This document shows positions 7,972 to 16,944 of a stretch of 64,000 nucleotides of DNA, in pieces. Within the stretch, counting starts at the first letter, position 1; every line of letters begins with the position of its first letter. Made by a program: the position numbers and the translations under genes. The notes beneath the pieces were generated by a model. It had not been told where the DNA came from and did no database searches. It saw only the letters and a program-made list of their open reading frames with translations. This stretch comes from Methylococcales bacterium (GTDB taxonomy: Bacteria > Pseudomonadota > Gammaproteobacteria > Methylococcales > Methylomonadaceae), in the NCBI GenBank assembly GCA_028707085.1, contig JAQTUW010000001.1, positions 153,642 through 217,641 of the forward strand, read 5' to 3'.

Positions 7972-10838
7972 GACATCGCCGCCTGCCAGATACGGGCCAC
8001 TTCCGCTCGCATGTCCGCAAATTCGCCGACCGGCGCAGTGGCGTCGTAGCCTTGCAGAATGCGATGGTGGGCGTAATCACGATAGTTGCAATAAGCCTGG
8101 GTCAGCAGCCTGGCGTCCGCCGCCGCGATAACGCCCAGTTGCTTCAGGCCGTGCAGCAGCCGTACGCTACCGGTTTCGAGGCATAGATCCGGATGGCCGG
8201 CGGTCTCGGCCAGCACCCCGTACTGGACGATGAACTCGATGTCGGCTACCCCGCCCAGACCCTGTTTCAAATCGAAAATGTCGGCTCGGCGCAGAGCCAG
8301 AGCCTGACGCATCTTTTCGCGCATTTCCCGGACTTCGGTTTTCAGGGTCTGCCGATCTCGGGGTAGGGCCAGTATCCGCAAGCGGATATTGGCGAATGCG
8401 TCCCGCAGGTCGCCGTCGCCGGTGATGAAGCGGGCGCGCACCAGCGCCTGATGTTCCCAGATCCAGGCATGATTTTTCAGATAGTCTTCGTAATAATCGA
8501 TATGGCTGACCAGTAGCCCGGAGTCGCCGTTGGGCCTGAGGCGCAAATCCACTTCGTACAACACCCCGGACAGCATGCGGGTATCGAGAATGTGGCGGAT
8601 TTTCTGCGCCAGTCGCAGATAAAACTGCCCGCAGTTGATGGGTTTCTCTCCATCGGTCAAAGCATTGTCGTCCGGACAGTTGTAGACGAACACCAGATCC
8701 AGGTCGGAGGCGTAGCCCAGTTCGACGCCGCCCAGCTTGCCGAAACCGATGATGGCGAAATGCGGGGCCGCCGCGCTGGCTCCGGGCGGAAAACCATGAT
8801 TGCCGCCCACTAGCCGCCAGGCCTGCTGCAGCACCTGTTCCAGTATGGTTTCGGCGATCCAGGTCAGATAATCGCTGACCGTCATCACCGGAATCGCGGC
8901 CATGATGTCCGCCGCCGCCACCCGCAGCATGTTCAGATGCTTGAACTGGCGCAGGGCTATCATCAGTTGTTCGCTGTCCTGGCAGTCGATTTTGTCCAGT
9001 TCGCGCTGCAAGTTTCGGCGCAGGGCCGATTTTTTCAGCGGTTCGTACAGCCGCCTGACATCCAGCAACTCGTCGAACAGAATCGGGTAACGGGCCAGGA
9101 ACTGGCAGATCCACGGACTAGCGGCGGACAGTTTGAGCAGATGGCTCAAGGCATCCGGATTTTCCGCTAGCAGCGATAGATAGACGTTGCGGCCGGTCAC
9201 GGCTAGGATAAGCGCCAATATCCGTTCCAGGGTCTGCTGCTGGTTGTCCACCGCCGGCAGTTTTTCGATCAGTAGCGGGATCAGGCGCTGCACCACCCCC
9301 ATGCCCTTACGGCTCAGGCGTTTCAGGGCCGGGCTGGTTCTAAATTCGGCGACGGCCTGCAGGATGGCGGCCGGCTGGACGCAGCCCAGTTCGTACAGAA
9401 TTTCCTGCGCCTGTTCGTCGTCGGCCGGGGCGGCCCAGAGCAGGGCCTGGGTCTGTTGCCTGCTGTCCTGCGCGTCAAGCGAGAACACGTCGTTGAACAG
9501 GCCGTGCACCTGTTCGCGGACGCTGTTCAGTCGCTGCTTGAAACTGCACCAGCTGTCAAAGTCCAGCGACAGGGCCAGAATTTGGCGGACGCCGTCGTCG
9601 GCCGGCAAATCGTGGGTCTGCCTGTCCTGGTATTGCTGGATATGATTTTCCACCCGGCGCAGGAAGCGGTAGGCCGTTTTCAACTCCGCCGCGTCCTCGG
9701 CGGTCAGCAACTGCATTTCGCCCAGCACGGTCAGCACGGTCTGGATTTCCCGCTGCTGGAGGGCGGCCGCCTGTCCGCCCCGGATCAGTTGAAAGGCCTG
9801 GCCGATGAATTCGACTTCGCGGATGCCGCCGGGGCCGAGTTTGACGTTTTCCAGTTTGTCCTTGCGCTTGAGTTCCTGCATGATCTGGAATTTCAGATTG
9901 CGCAGTTCCTCGAAAGCGCCGTAATCCAGATAACGGCGGTAGACGAAAGGCTTGATCATAGCCAGCAATTGCCTGCCGCTGCGGGTGTCGCCAGCCACCT
10001 GCCGGGCCTTGATCATGGCGTAACGCTCCCATTCCCGGGCCTGGGTCAGGTAATAATGCTCCATGCCGTCGAAAGACATGATCAGCGGCCCGCTATCGCC
10101 GAATGGCCGCAGCCGGGTGTCAGTGCGGAACACAAAACCGTCAACGGTGATTTCGTCCAGCATCCGCACCAGGTTACGGCAGATACGGCTAAAAAACTCG
10201 CCGTAACTGATTTCCTTCTTTTCAGTCAGCATCCCGTCTTCGGCATAGGCGAAAATCAGATCGATATCGGATGAAAAATTCAATTCCCAGGCCCCCAGCT
10301 TGCCCATGCCCAGCACCACCAGATTGAAGGGCGCGCCGTCGGCCAGGGTGGGGGTCCCGCAACGCTGGCAAGCCTGGTGGTACAAAAAATCCAGACCGGC
10401 GGCGATGCAGGTTTCCGCCAGCGCCGTCAAATCGGCAAGGGTTTCGTCCAGTTCCGCCCAGCCGGCCAGATCGCGCCAAGCGATGCGCGCCATTTCCCGT
10501 CGGCGGAATAGCCGCAACCGCCTGCCCAGCTCCGCTTCCGAATCGACGCTCTGGGTTTGCAGGGCGGCCGGGTAGCCGTGGCGGCGCAACGGCGATAACA
10601 GATCGCCGGAACGGTACAGCTCCGGTAGCAGATCCGGCTGGCGCAACCAGCTTTCGCTGACAAACTGACTGCAAACGCAAACTTTCATGACGGTCGCGGT
10701 AAAGGCCGGATCGGCGAAACAGCCGGGTGGTTCGGCCGGAAATTTGCCGGCCAGTTCCGCCGCGAAACGCCCGGCCGGGGCCTGTAGCGCAGCCGGCAGG
10801 CTGACGGTCAGGGCTTGCAAGGTTGCGAGTAGGGTCAT
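7968..10838 (-). CDS. glnE: Bifunctional glutamine synthetase adenylyltransferase/adenylyl-removing enzyme
   Basis: GlnE adds AMP to glutamine synthetase and removes it under control of PII, setting nitrogen assimilation. Two nucleotidyltransferase halves are visible: NFSSDIDLIFAYAED in the N-terminal (adenylyl-removing) half and GYASDLDLVFVYNCPDD in the C-terminal (adenylylating) half, each with the G/S...DxD metal-binding pattern and its following helical domain (GPGGIREVEF and LGGVADIEF). I place the start at the ATG ending at 10838, giving 956 residues, close to the E. coli 946; an upstream in-frame start at 10952 would add 38 residues unlike the family. The ribosome-binding site is weak. 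Confidence 0.95.
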   Translation of the reverse strand: MTLLATLQALTVSLPAALQAPAGRFAAELAGKFPAEPPGCFADPAFTATVMKVCVCSQFVSESWLRQPDLLPELYRSGDLLSPLRRHGYPAALQTQSVDSEAELGRRLRLFRRREMARIAWRDLAGWAELDETLADLTALAETCIAAGLDFLYHQACQRCGTPTLADGAPFNLVVLGMGKLGAWELNFSSDIDLIFAYAEDGMLTEKKEISYGEFFSRICRNLVRMLDEITVDGFVFRTDTRLRPFGDSGPLIMSFDGMEHYYLTQAREWERYAMIKARQVAGDTRSGRQLLAMIKPFVYRRYLDYGAFEELRNLKFQIMQELKRKDKLENVKLGPGGIREVEFIGQAFQLIRGGQAAALQQREIQTVLTVLGEMQLLTAEDAAELKTAYRFLRRVENHIQQYQDRQTHDLPADDGVRQILALSLDFDSWCSFKQRLNSVREQVHGLFNDVFSLDAQDSRQQTQALLWAAPADDEQAQEILYELGCVQPAAILQAVAEFRTSPALKRLSRKGMGVVQRLIPLLIEKLPAVDNQQQTLERILALILAVTGRNVYLSLLAENPDALSHLLKLSAASPWICQFLARYPILFDELLDVRRLYEPLKKSALRRNLQRELDKIDCQDSEQLMIALRQFKHLNMLRVAAADIMAAIPVMTVSDYLTWIAETILEQVLQQAWRLVGGNHGFPPGASAAAPHFAIIGFGKLGGVELGYASDLDLVFVYNCPDDNALTDGEKPINCGQFYLRLAQKIRHILDTRMLSGVLYEVDLRLRPNGDSGLLVSHIDYYEDYLKNHAWIWEHQALVRARFITGDGDLRDAFANIRLRILALPRDRQTLKTEVREMREKMRQALALRRADIFDLKQGLGGVADIEFIVQYGVLAETAGHPDLCLETGSVRLLHGLKQLGVIAAADARLLTQAYCNYRDYAHHRILQGYDATAPVGEFADMRAEVARIWQAAMS

Positions 10839-10995
10839 GGCGCGGATCCGGAACGGTGATAAAGCCGCAATGATACCTAAAATCGGCGGCGGCTCGCCAG
10901 CCAATACCCGGCTTAAATAACCGGAAAAGCAAATCCAGCCGGCGCAGGACAAAGGCTGCGACTATTTGCAGGCGTTCGATTCATAATCCTGTTTT

Positions 10996-11023
10996 TTGTC
11001 ATTTTGCAGAAAGCCCCTATAAT
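10996..11023 (+). promoter_or_regulatory. Sigma-70-like promoter for the glycosyltransferase pair
   Basis: TTGTCA (10996-11001), a 16-base spacer and a perfect TATAAT (11018-11023) lie just upstream of the gene starting at 11043. Transcription would begin near 11030, leaving a very short leader if the first ATG is used. This is one of the clearest promoter matches in the window. Confidence 0.6.
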
Positions 11024-11042
11024 GCCCCGATAACTGATAAGG

Positions 11043-12011
11043 ATGAAAAAAGGTCTATATTATATGAACGATGTTTCCGGCAGTTACGATACGGCCCGGG
11101 TTGCCGTGCTTTTACCCTGCTACAACGAAGGACTGTCGATTAAGGATGTGGTGCTGAATTTCCGGAAAGCGCTACCAGCAGCGACGATTTACGTCTACGA
11201 CAACCGCTCGACCGACAATACCGCCGAGCAGGCGCGGGAAGCTGGCGCGATCGTCCGCGAAGAACTCTGGCCCGGCAAGGGCAATGTGGTCAGGCGGATG
11301 TTTTCCGATATCGAGGCCGACGTCTACGTCATGGCCGATGGCGACGGCACCTATGATCACACCGTCGCCCCGGAGATGATACAACTGCTGATCGATAGGC
11401 ATCTGGACATGGTGGTGGGCACCCGCAACAATGTTTACCAGAACGCCCACCGGCTGGGCCACGGCATCGGCAACCGTTTCTTCAATGGTCTGTTTCGGAG
11501 CCTGTTCGGCCCGCTGTTCAACGATATTTTCTCCGGCTACCGGATTTTTTCGCACCGTTTCGTCAAAAGTTTCCCGGCGGTGTCCAGCGGTTTCGAAATC
11601 GAGACCGAAATGTCGGTTCACGCCTGCCAGTTGCAAATGCCGATTGCCGAGTTTCCGACCCAGTACGGTGCCCGCCAGGAAGGTTCGGTCAGCAAGCTGC
11701 GGACTTTCCGCGATTCTTTCAGAATCATGTTCACTTTTCTGGTGCTGTTTAAGGAAATTCGCCCGGCCCGGTTTTTCGGCATTTTCGCCCTGATTTTTTC
11801 GGTCGCCGCTATCGCGCTGGCGACGCCGCTGCTGTTTACCTTTCTGCAAACAGGGCTGGTGCCCCGGTTTCCGACTGCGTTTCTGGCCACCGGGCTGATG
11901 CTGCTGGCCGGCATCTGCCTGACCAGCGGTCTGGTTCTGGACAGCATCGCCCGCGGGCGACTGGAGCAGAAAAGAATCTGGTATATGATCAATTCCTCCA
12001 AATTTCAGTAA
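11043..12011 (+). CDS. Polyprenyl-phosphate glycosyltransferase, GtrB/DPM1-like (GT2)
   Basis: A GT2 enzyme of the dolichyl-phosphate-sugar synthase type, which loads a sugar on undecaprenyl phosphate at the inner face of the inner membrane. The GT-A fold shows VAVLLPCYNEG, VYDNRSTDNT and the metal-binding MADGDGTYD; the acceptor region GSVSKLRTFRDSFRIMF is followed by two C-terminal membrane segments (about 240-305). The start is uncertain: the ATG at 11043 has AAGG only three bases upstream, while ATG 11064 (seven residues later) has AAAAAGG at better spacing. The next gene encodes a GtrA domain, so this is very likely a GtrB-type donor-lipid synthase working with it. Confidence 0.87.
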   Translation: MKKGLYYMNDVSGSYDTARVAVLLPCYNEGLSIKDVVLNFRKALPAATIYVYDNRSTDNTAEQAREAGAIVREELWPGKGNVVRRMFSDIEADVYVMADGDGTYDHTVAPEMIQLLIDRHLDMVVGTRNNVYQNAHRLGHGIGNRFFNGLFRSLFGPLFNDIFSGYRIFSHRFVKSFPAVSSGFEIETEMSVHACQLQMPIAEFPTQYGARQEGSVSKLRTFRDSFRIMFTFLVLFKEIRPARFFGIFALIFSVAAIALATPLLFTFLQTGLVPRFPTAFLATGLMLLAGICLTSGLVLDSIARGRLEQKRIWYMINSSKFQ

Positions 12012-12032
12012 AACGCCGCAAACAAAAATAAT

Positions 12033-13934
12033 ATGTTCTTCCGTTTCCTGCTGGTCGGCGGCCTAGGGTTTGTCATCGACGCCGGCGTCACTTCGCTGCT
12101 GATCGCGCTCGGGCTCGCCGCGCCCCTGCTGGCTCGGATTCCCGGCATCATGCTGGCCATGACCTTTACCTGGCTGGCCAACCGATATTTCACCTACCAG
12201 GTTCATACCGGGCGTTCTGTAGACGAAGCCATGCGCTATGCGCTGGTGGCCGGCGTCATGGCCGGCCTGAATTATTCCATCTATTTCCTGCTGGTCAGAT
12301 ATGGGGTGTGGCCGGTGCTGGCGGTGACCATGGCCACCGCCTGTCAGACCGTGGTCAGCTTCCGCAGTTATCAGTTTCTGGTGTTTGGAGAAAAAATCAT
12401 GTTTAAATCCTGGATGCAGGTGTTGCAGATCGCCGTGCCGATTCTGGTCATGCTGTCCGGCCTGATCAGCGCCGTGATGAGCTGGAGCAGCCGCGACTCG
12501 CTATGGGAAGACGAAATCATCGCTATTACCCACGGACTCCAGCCTTTTCCGACATTTTTTGTCGAAGTCTTGCGCAACGACATTCACCCCTTTCTGTATT
12601 TCCTGCTGCTGAAATTATGGATGCTGCCCAATCCAGGCTCCGATAGCTGGGCGCTGTTCAGCTCCCTGTTGTTGGCCATCGGCAGCGCTGCCGTCGTGAT
12701 GTACGCCGCCTACCGTTATCATGGGCGTCTGGCGGCGCTCTGGGCCGGCGCGCTGTTTTGCGTGCTGCCGGGTTTCGCCGCCTCGGCATCCAGTCTGCGC
12801 ATGTACGCGCTGGCGCCGGCCATCGCGGTCGGCTGCTGGGTTTTCAACCGGGAAGTGCTGAGAACCGGCAGGCCGGCGCTGGCCGGCGGATTGATCGTGG
12901 TGCAATTGATGCAGGTCTACACTCACGCCATTGGCTTTTTCTTTATGGCTTTTTTCGCGCTGGCGGCGCTGATCGAGGAATGGCGGGCCGGCCGGCCGGT
13001 ATGGCGGCCCTGGATCATTGCCCAGATCGTTACCTTCATCGGCCTGCTGCCGGTGCTGGTCAGCGCGCTGCTGCGCGGCACTGACCCGCTGCCCATCCCC
13101 GATTTGCTGAGTTTTCTGCGTTTTCCAGCGCAACTGATGCTGCCCTGGGGATTCACCGGTACGACCGGGATGCTGCTATTGAGCGGCGTCATCTTTGTTT
13201 TTTACCTGTTTTTCGCGTTAAGTTATCGAACCACCCGCATCATGGCGCTGGTGATTCCCTGCGGCGCGTTGTTTACCGCGATTCTGGTTAGCTCCCTGGG
13301 CAAGCCGATGTTCAAGCCGCCGGTGTTCACGGCAAACCTGACGCCTTTTCTGGCCATCGGCGCGGCGGCCGGCGTCGCCCATGTCAATTTTCAGGCCTTG
13401 CGCCTGCTGGCGATGGTTTTGACGCTGAGTCTGGCCATGTGTACCTGGCTGCTGTTCGGCAAGGTCACCGGCGATGGCGACTTCAAAGCCGCTGCCGGCT
13501 ATCTGAAGAACCATGTGCGGGCCGGCGATGTGGTCATTATTCCGAAATCCAGCATCTACTGGGGCATGATGCGTTATGCGGTGGGCTCGGCATGGGGCCG
13601 TCCGCTGGAGATCATGCCGTTGCACGATAATGAAGCCTGGGCCCGGCTCAAGATCCGGCTGGGGCCGCGACTGGTCGAATTACTGAGCCTGAATCCGGTC
13701 GCCGATAACGTCTATGCCGACGGGGTGCGCTATATCATGGAAAAGAACGTCGGGCAGGATCTTAAGGTCGCGCCGCATGTGTGGATAGTGCATTGCGACC
13801 GCTACCGGGATGCGGTAAACGTTACCGCGCCGTTGCGGCTGGATGGCTACCAACGCTTCGGCGACGACCTGACGGTCAGCGAAATGTCGCCCGACCCCGG
13901 CGGCTCGCTTACCCTCGTCAATCCCGCCCAATAG
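12033..13934 (+). CDS. GtrA flippase domain fused to a GT-C (GT39-like) glycosyltransferase
   Basis: The first about 120 residues form a four-helix GtrA domain (FRFLLVGGLGFVIDAG, then FTWLANRYFTY and a C-terminal FRSYQFLVF), the family thought to flip lipid-linked sugars. After residue 125 comes a polytopic GT-C domain: a first membrane helix, a periplasmic loop with the acidic motif SLWEDEI, then NDIHPFLYFLLLKLW, resembling the D-x-HPPLYY region of GT39/ArnT-like enzymes, and about ten more membrane helices. A soluble C-terminal region of about 150 residues follows. With the GtrB-like gene upstream, the two genes contain all three steps of a Gtr-type glycosylation route. The acceptor is unknown. 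Confidence 0.83.
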   Translation: MFFRFLLVGGLGFVIDAGVTSLLIALGLAAPLLARIPGIMLAMTFTWLANRYFTYQVHTGRSVDEAMRYALVAGVMAGLNYSIYFLLVRYGVWPVLAVTMATACQTVVSFRSYQFLVFGEKIMFKSWMQVLQIAVPILVMLSGLISAVMSWSSRDSLWEDEIIAITHGLQPFPTFFVEVLRNDIHPFLYFLLLKLWMLPNPGSDSWALFSSLLLAIGSAAVVMYAAYRYHGRLAALWAGALFCVLPGFAASASSLRMYALAPAIAVGCWVFNREVLRTGRPALAGGLIVVQLMQVYTHAIGFFFMAFFALAALIEEWRAGRPVWRPWIIAQIVTFIGLLPVLVSALLRGTDPLPIPDLLSFLRFPAQLMLPWGFTGTTGMLLLSGVIFVFYLFFALSYRTTRIMALVIPCGALFTAILVSSLGKPMFKPPVFTANLTPFLAIGAAAGVAHVNFQALRLLAMVLTLSLAMCTWLLFGKVTGDGDFKAAAGYLKNHVRAGDVVIIPKSSIYWGMMRYAVGSAWGRPLEIMPLHDNEAWARLKIRLGPRLVELLSLNPVADNVYADGVRYIMEKNVGQDLKVAPHVWIVHCDRYRDAVNVTAPLRLDGYQRFGDDLTVSEMSPDPGGSLTLVNPAQ

Positions 13935-13949
13935 CCGACTCCGGGCATG

Positions 13950-13969
13950 CCGCCGCCGTCCGGCGGCGG
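13950..13969. terminator. GC-rich hairpin after the GtrA/GT-C gene
   Basis: CCGCCGCC and GGCGGCGG form an 8-bp perfect stem around a GTCC loop, 15 bases after the stop codon at 13934. No T-run follows, so it may be a transcript-end stabiliser rather than a true intrinsic terminator. Confidence 0.4.
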
Positions 13970-14218
13970 GCGGGAAATTCCACCGCTGTTTTGACGATAT
14001 GCGCGGCAATGTGTATATTCAGCGACAGGCGCGGCAAGGCCCGCTGGACGAAAACCGGACAGCGCGCCGGTCAATCGCTGACCCAATGCCGCTCCTGGCC
14101 GTTGTCCCGGTCTTTTTGCCGCGCTTTTCCGCCGGAAGAATGCGCGTCGCCCGCCACATTCAGGGACATTATTTTTTCACCGGATCCTACACTATAATAA
14201 TTATTGAGGATTAATGCC

Positions 14219-15688
14219 ATGCAACTGCAAGATCTATTCCCGCTCCTGCCCCAGGATTACGTTTATTTATTCCAGGAACTTTTTATCCAGTGTTACCGGT
14301 TTGCAATCGGCAACCCCTTCGTCGCCGGGACGCTGGTGGTCTCGGTCTGGCTGCTGACAACCATTTTCTACAGCATCCGCATCGGCATTTTGCGCAGTCG
14401 GCTGCGCATGCAGACTAAAACCGCACAGGAAACCCAGACCGCCCTGGACGCCGCCCGCGAACAAAATCAGCAGTTGCAGGCCGATATCGGCGTCCATCTG
14501 CAACAGGTGGAACTCGAACAGCAGCGCGGCATGGCACTACAGGAACGCATCGCCGAACTGGGCGGACAGATGGCGGAAGGCATCGTGGCCCTGGCTTCCA
14601 GGCCGGAACTGGGGCAGCAGGGGCTGAGCGTTACCCCGGATTTGCAGCCGGAGCATCTCTGGCAGCGTTTTCACGCCGCAGTTAAACATCTCGGCGAAAA
14701 ACTGGTTGCGGAACAAAAAACCAGCGGCGAATTACAGCAGGCGGTCAGCGAGGAAGCGGCGAAGCTGGCGGAAAAAAACCTGCAGATGCAGGCCCTGCAA
14801 TTTCGGTTCGACAGCCAGAAACAGCAGCTTGCCAGGCTGGAAGCCGGCATGGAGGAGCAGCGTCAGCAACTGGCTCAACAGCAGGAAGCCTTGCAAACCC
14901 AGCTCGCCGAACTGGAAAAACGCGGCCAGCAGCAAAACGCGGTCGTTGCCGCCGAACAGGCTGCTCAGTCCGCCATGACCCAGCCAGCCGAACCGGCTGC
15001 GGCGGCGGAAACCGTAAGCCTGACGCAGGAAAAACAGGCGGCAATGCCGCAAACCCTGGCGGAAACCGTTTCCGAGCCGGCTGAAACCTCGGCTCCCGCC
15101 CCCGAAATCGCGAATCGGCAAAAACCGCAACCGGCCCCGGCCGAAGCGACGGCGCAGGCGGCCAAATCCGGACTGGGCGGCAAATTCAAAACCATGTTAG
15201 GCGGATCGGCGTCGAAAAAAGCCGCCAAACCGGGCAGGTGGGCCGCTGAAGCGCCGCTACCGCCGGCGGAAACGGCCGCCGCCGCCCCCGAACAAACCCT
15301 GGGCGGCCAACCTGCTCCCGCCGCCGAAGACCAACCGAAATCGGCGGTCGCGGCGGGCGGCATGTTTGGCGACGTCCGCCGGAAAATCGCCAAAATCGAC
15401 GCCATGTTCGGCATGGGGCCCGCCGCTCCGGCGACGGAAACCGTACCTAAGCCTGAACCTGAACCGGCTGCCGAAACCGCTGCTTCCGGGGCGGGCGTGG
15501 AAGTCGCTGGCGGGCCGGTAGCGGAGACCGCCGACAAGCCAGCGCGGAGTCGCGGCTTCAAAATTCCGTTCGGTTCTGGTAAGAAACCGGCCGCCGAACA
15601 ACCGGAAACCGTCGCTCAGAATGCGGCCGAAAAGCACGGCGGCGGCCAGCTCAAAGGTTTACTGGGCAAATTCAAGCGCAAGGGCTAG
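14219..15688 (+). CDS. Membrane-anchored coiled-coil protein of unknown function
   Basis: I do not recognise a family. The 489-residue product has one membrane helix near the N-terminus (about 35-58), a long Gln/Glu/Ala-rich coiled coil (about 60-240), then a disordered Ala/Pro/Glu-rich tail. Into that tail are set short cationic glycine-phenylalanine segments: LGGKFKTMLGG, MFGDVRRKIAKID, FKIPFGSGKK and, at the very C-terminus, LKGLLGKFKRKG. I chose ATG 14219 because GAGGA lies at 14206-14210; a TTG five codons upstream is in frame but less likely. A tethered coiled coil with basic linear motifs suggests a membrane or nucleic-acid binding scaffold (inference). Its stop codon lies inside the left end of a palindromic repeat element. 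Confidence 0.8.
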   Translation: MQLQDLFPLLPQDYVYLFQELFIQCYRFAIGNPFVAGTLVVSVWLLTTIFYSIRIGILRSRLRMQTKTAQETQTALDAAREQNQQLQADIGVHLQQVELEQQRGMALQERIAELGGQMAEGIVALASRPELGQQGLSVTPDLQPEHLWQRFHAAVKHLGEKLVAEQKTSGELQQAVSEEAAKLAEKNLQMQALQFRFDSQKQQLARLEAGMEEQRQQLAQQQEALQTQLAELEKRGQQQNAVVAAEQAAQSAMTQPAEPAAAAETVSLTQEKQAAMPQTLAETVSEPAETSAPAPEIANRQKPQPAPAEATAQAAKSGLGGKFKTMLGGSASKKAAKPGRWAAEAPLPPAETAAAAPEQTLGGQPAPAAEDQPKSAVAAGGMFGDVRRKIAKIDAMFGMGPAAPATETVPKPEPEPAAETAASGAGVEVAGGPVAETADKPARSRGFKIPFGSGKKPAAEQPETVAQNAAEKHGGGQLKGLLGKFKRKG

Positions 15689-15868
15689 TAGTCCGCCAAT
15701 GTTATAATGATAAATAAGAGCACCCATCTGCTGCCAGGGTATTCTGCCAGAGGACGCCGTGAATACATCCATGTAGGCTTTAGTCGGCATCCATACCTCC
15801 TAAACCTCTGTCAAAATACCCCGACATCAGATTAGTCAATCCGTCAATATAACTTAGCGGACTACTAG
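15685..15868. repeat. MITE-like element with 12-bp perfect terminal inverted repeats
   Basis: CTAGTAGTCCGC (15685-15696) and GCGGACTACTAG (15857-15868) bound a 184-base noncoding element. The inverted ends continue imperfectly inward (TTATA and its complement). The interior carries short dyads such as GGTATTC and GCATCCATACC. There is no coding capacity. The left end supplies the stop codon of the coiled-coil gene. From memory, similar CGCCGTGAATAC...CCATGTAGGC stretches recur in methanotroph genomes, but I could not check this. Immediately to the right, TAGGAGCCTGTC resembles one end of the other element at 41162. Confidence 0.65.
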
Positions 15869-16011
15869 GAGCCTGTCAGGGCGAGGATGGGCCGCATTTG
15901 CCCGACAGACCGGCGACTGTTTTTTTAGCCTCCGGGGAATTTTTACCGATTCCGGTTATCCTATAGGCAAGCGCTTATCGTCATACCACCAAACCATTGG
16001 AGTCATACCCT

Positions 16012-16704
16012 ATGAACGCACAGGAACGCGACCAATTGAACCTGCTTCTCAAGCAACTGGTCGATTTTAAAGTCTCTACCAAGGACGCCGAAGCCGAAAC
16101 CCTGATTCGGGAAGCGGCGGCCCGCCAGCCCGACGCCGCCTATCTGCTGATCCAGCGAGCCATGCTACTCGAGCAGGGGCTGAATAACGCCAAGGCTCGC
16201 ATAGACGAATTGCAAAGACAATTGCAGAACAGCCAGTCAGGACAGTCAGCGCCCGGTTTTCTGGGCAATGATCCCTGGGCAGCGCCTGCCGCCGGTTCCG
16301 GCCAGGTACCCGGCGCGGCCAATTATCAGCCTTCAAGATACGCGCCGCCGATGCAGGGTCAACCCCAGCCTCAGCCGCATGCCGGCGGCGGCTTCATGGG
16401 CGGCGGCTCGAGTTTTCTGGGCAACATCGCCACCACCGCGGCCGGCGTGGCGGCAGGCGGCCTGTTGTTTCAGGGTCTGGAAAACCTGATGGGTCACCAT
16501 AATTCCGGCTTCGGTCAGGGCGGCTTCGGTCAGGCCGGTTTCGGCCAGCAGGGTTTCGGCGAACAGTATCCCGAACAAACCGTCATCAATAACTACTACG
16601 GCGACGACAACGGCGGACAACTGGCCGATAACAGTAGCTATTCCGACGATAGTTACGCCAGCGACGACAGCGATTATCAGGATGACGGCAGCTCCGATTT
16701 CTGA
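16012..16704 (+). CDS. DUF2076 family protein
   Basis: A 230-residue protein of the DUF2076 (COG3416) family, whose function is not established. The N-terminal helical domain (about 1-75), beginning MNAQERDQLNLLLKQL and including PDAAYLLIQRAMLLEQGL, is the family hallmark. A Pro/Gln linker follows, then GGGSSFLGNIATTAAGVAAGG, a glycine-rich hydrophobic stretch, then short GFGQ-type repeats, and a strongly acidic Asp/Ser/Tyr tail. ATG 16012 has GGAG upstream at suitable spacing; an in-frame TTG at 15997 is less likely. It stands alone between a repeat element and acnB. Confidence 0.8.
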   Translation: MNAQERDQLNLLLKQLVDFKVSTKDAEAETLIREAAARQPDAAYLLIQRAMLLEQGLNNAKARIDELQRQLQNSQSGQSAPGFLGNDPWAAPAAGSGQVPGAANYQPSRYAPPMQGQPQPQPHAGGGFMGGGSSFLGNIATTAAGVAAGGLLFQGLENLMGHHNSGFGQGGFGQAGFGQQGFGEQYPEQTVINNYYGDDNGGQLADNSSYSDDSYASDDSDYQDDGSSDF

Positions 16705-16751
16705 GCGGGCCGACCCGGTTTTCGGTGTTTTTTGATTCCCCACGCTCCAAC

Positions 16752-16770
16752 CCTCTCCCGCCGGGAGAGG
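16752..16770. repeat. Small GC-rich hairpin
   Basis: CCTCTCCC and GGGAGAGG form a perfect 8-bp stem with a GCC loop, 48 bases after the DUF2076 stop. There is no T-run. Hairpins of this sequence type are common dispersed intergenic repeats in proteobacteria; it could also stabilise the transcript end. Confidence 0.45.
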
Positions 16771-16838
16771 TTCCGGATCGGTCGGCAGGCCGGGTAGCGC
16801 AACGCCAAGCCCGGCATGCCGATAATTTTCGGTATTTT

Positions 16839-16868
16839 CTGACAACTGCGCATTCTAATCGGTACAAT
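16839..16868 (+). promoter_or_regulatory. Candidate sigma-70 promoter for acnB
   Basis: CTGACA (16839-16844), an 18-base spacer and TACAAT (16863-16868) each match five of six consensus bases. The acnB start follows about 75 bases later, with GAGGA as ribosome-binding site. Confidence 0.45.
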
Positions 16869-16944
16869 ATCGGCAAACCCGCTGTTTGCAAGGCTTTGCA
16901 GGCCGGGGGGTAGATTCCGATACCTTTTTGAATGAGGATAGTTC

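Noticed and set aside
6733..8049. A 438-codon open frame antisense to mltA
   Set aside because: It overlaps mltA along its full length, and only the minus strand shows conserved motifs.
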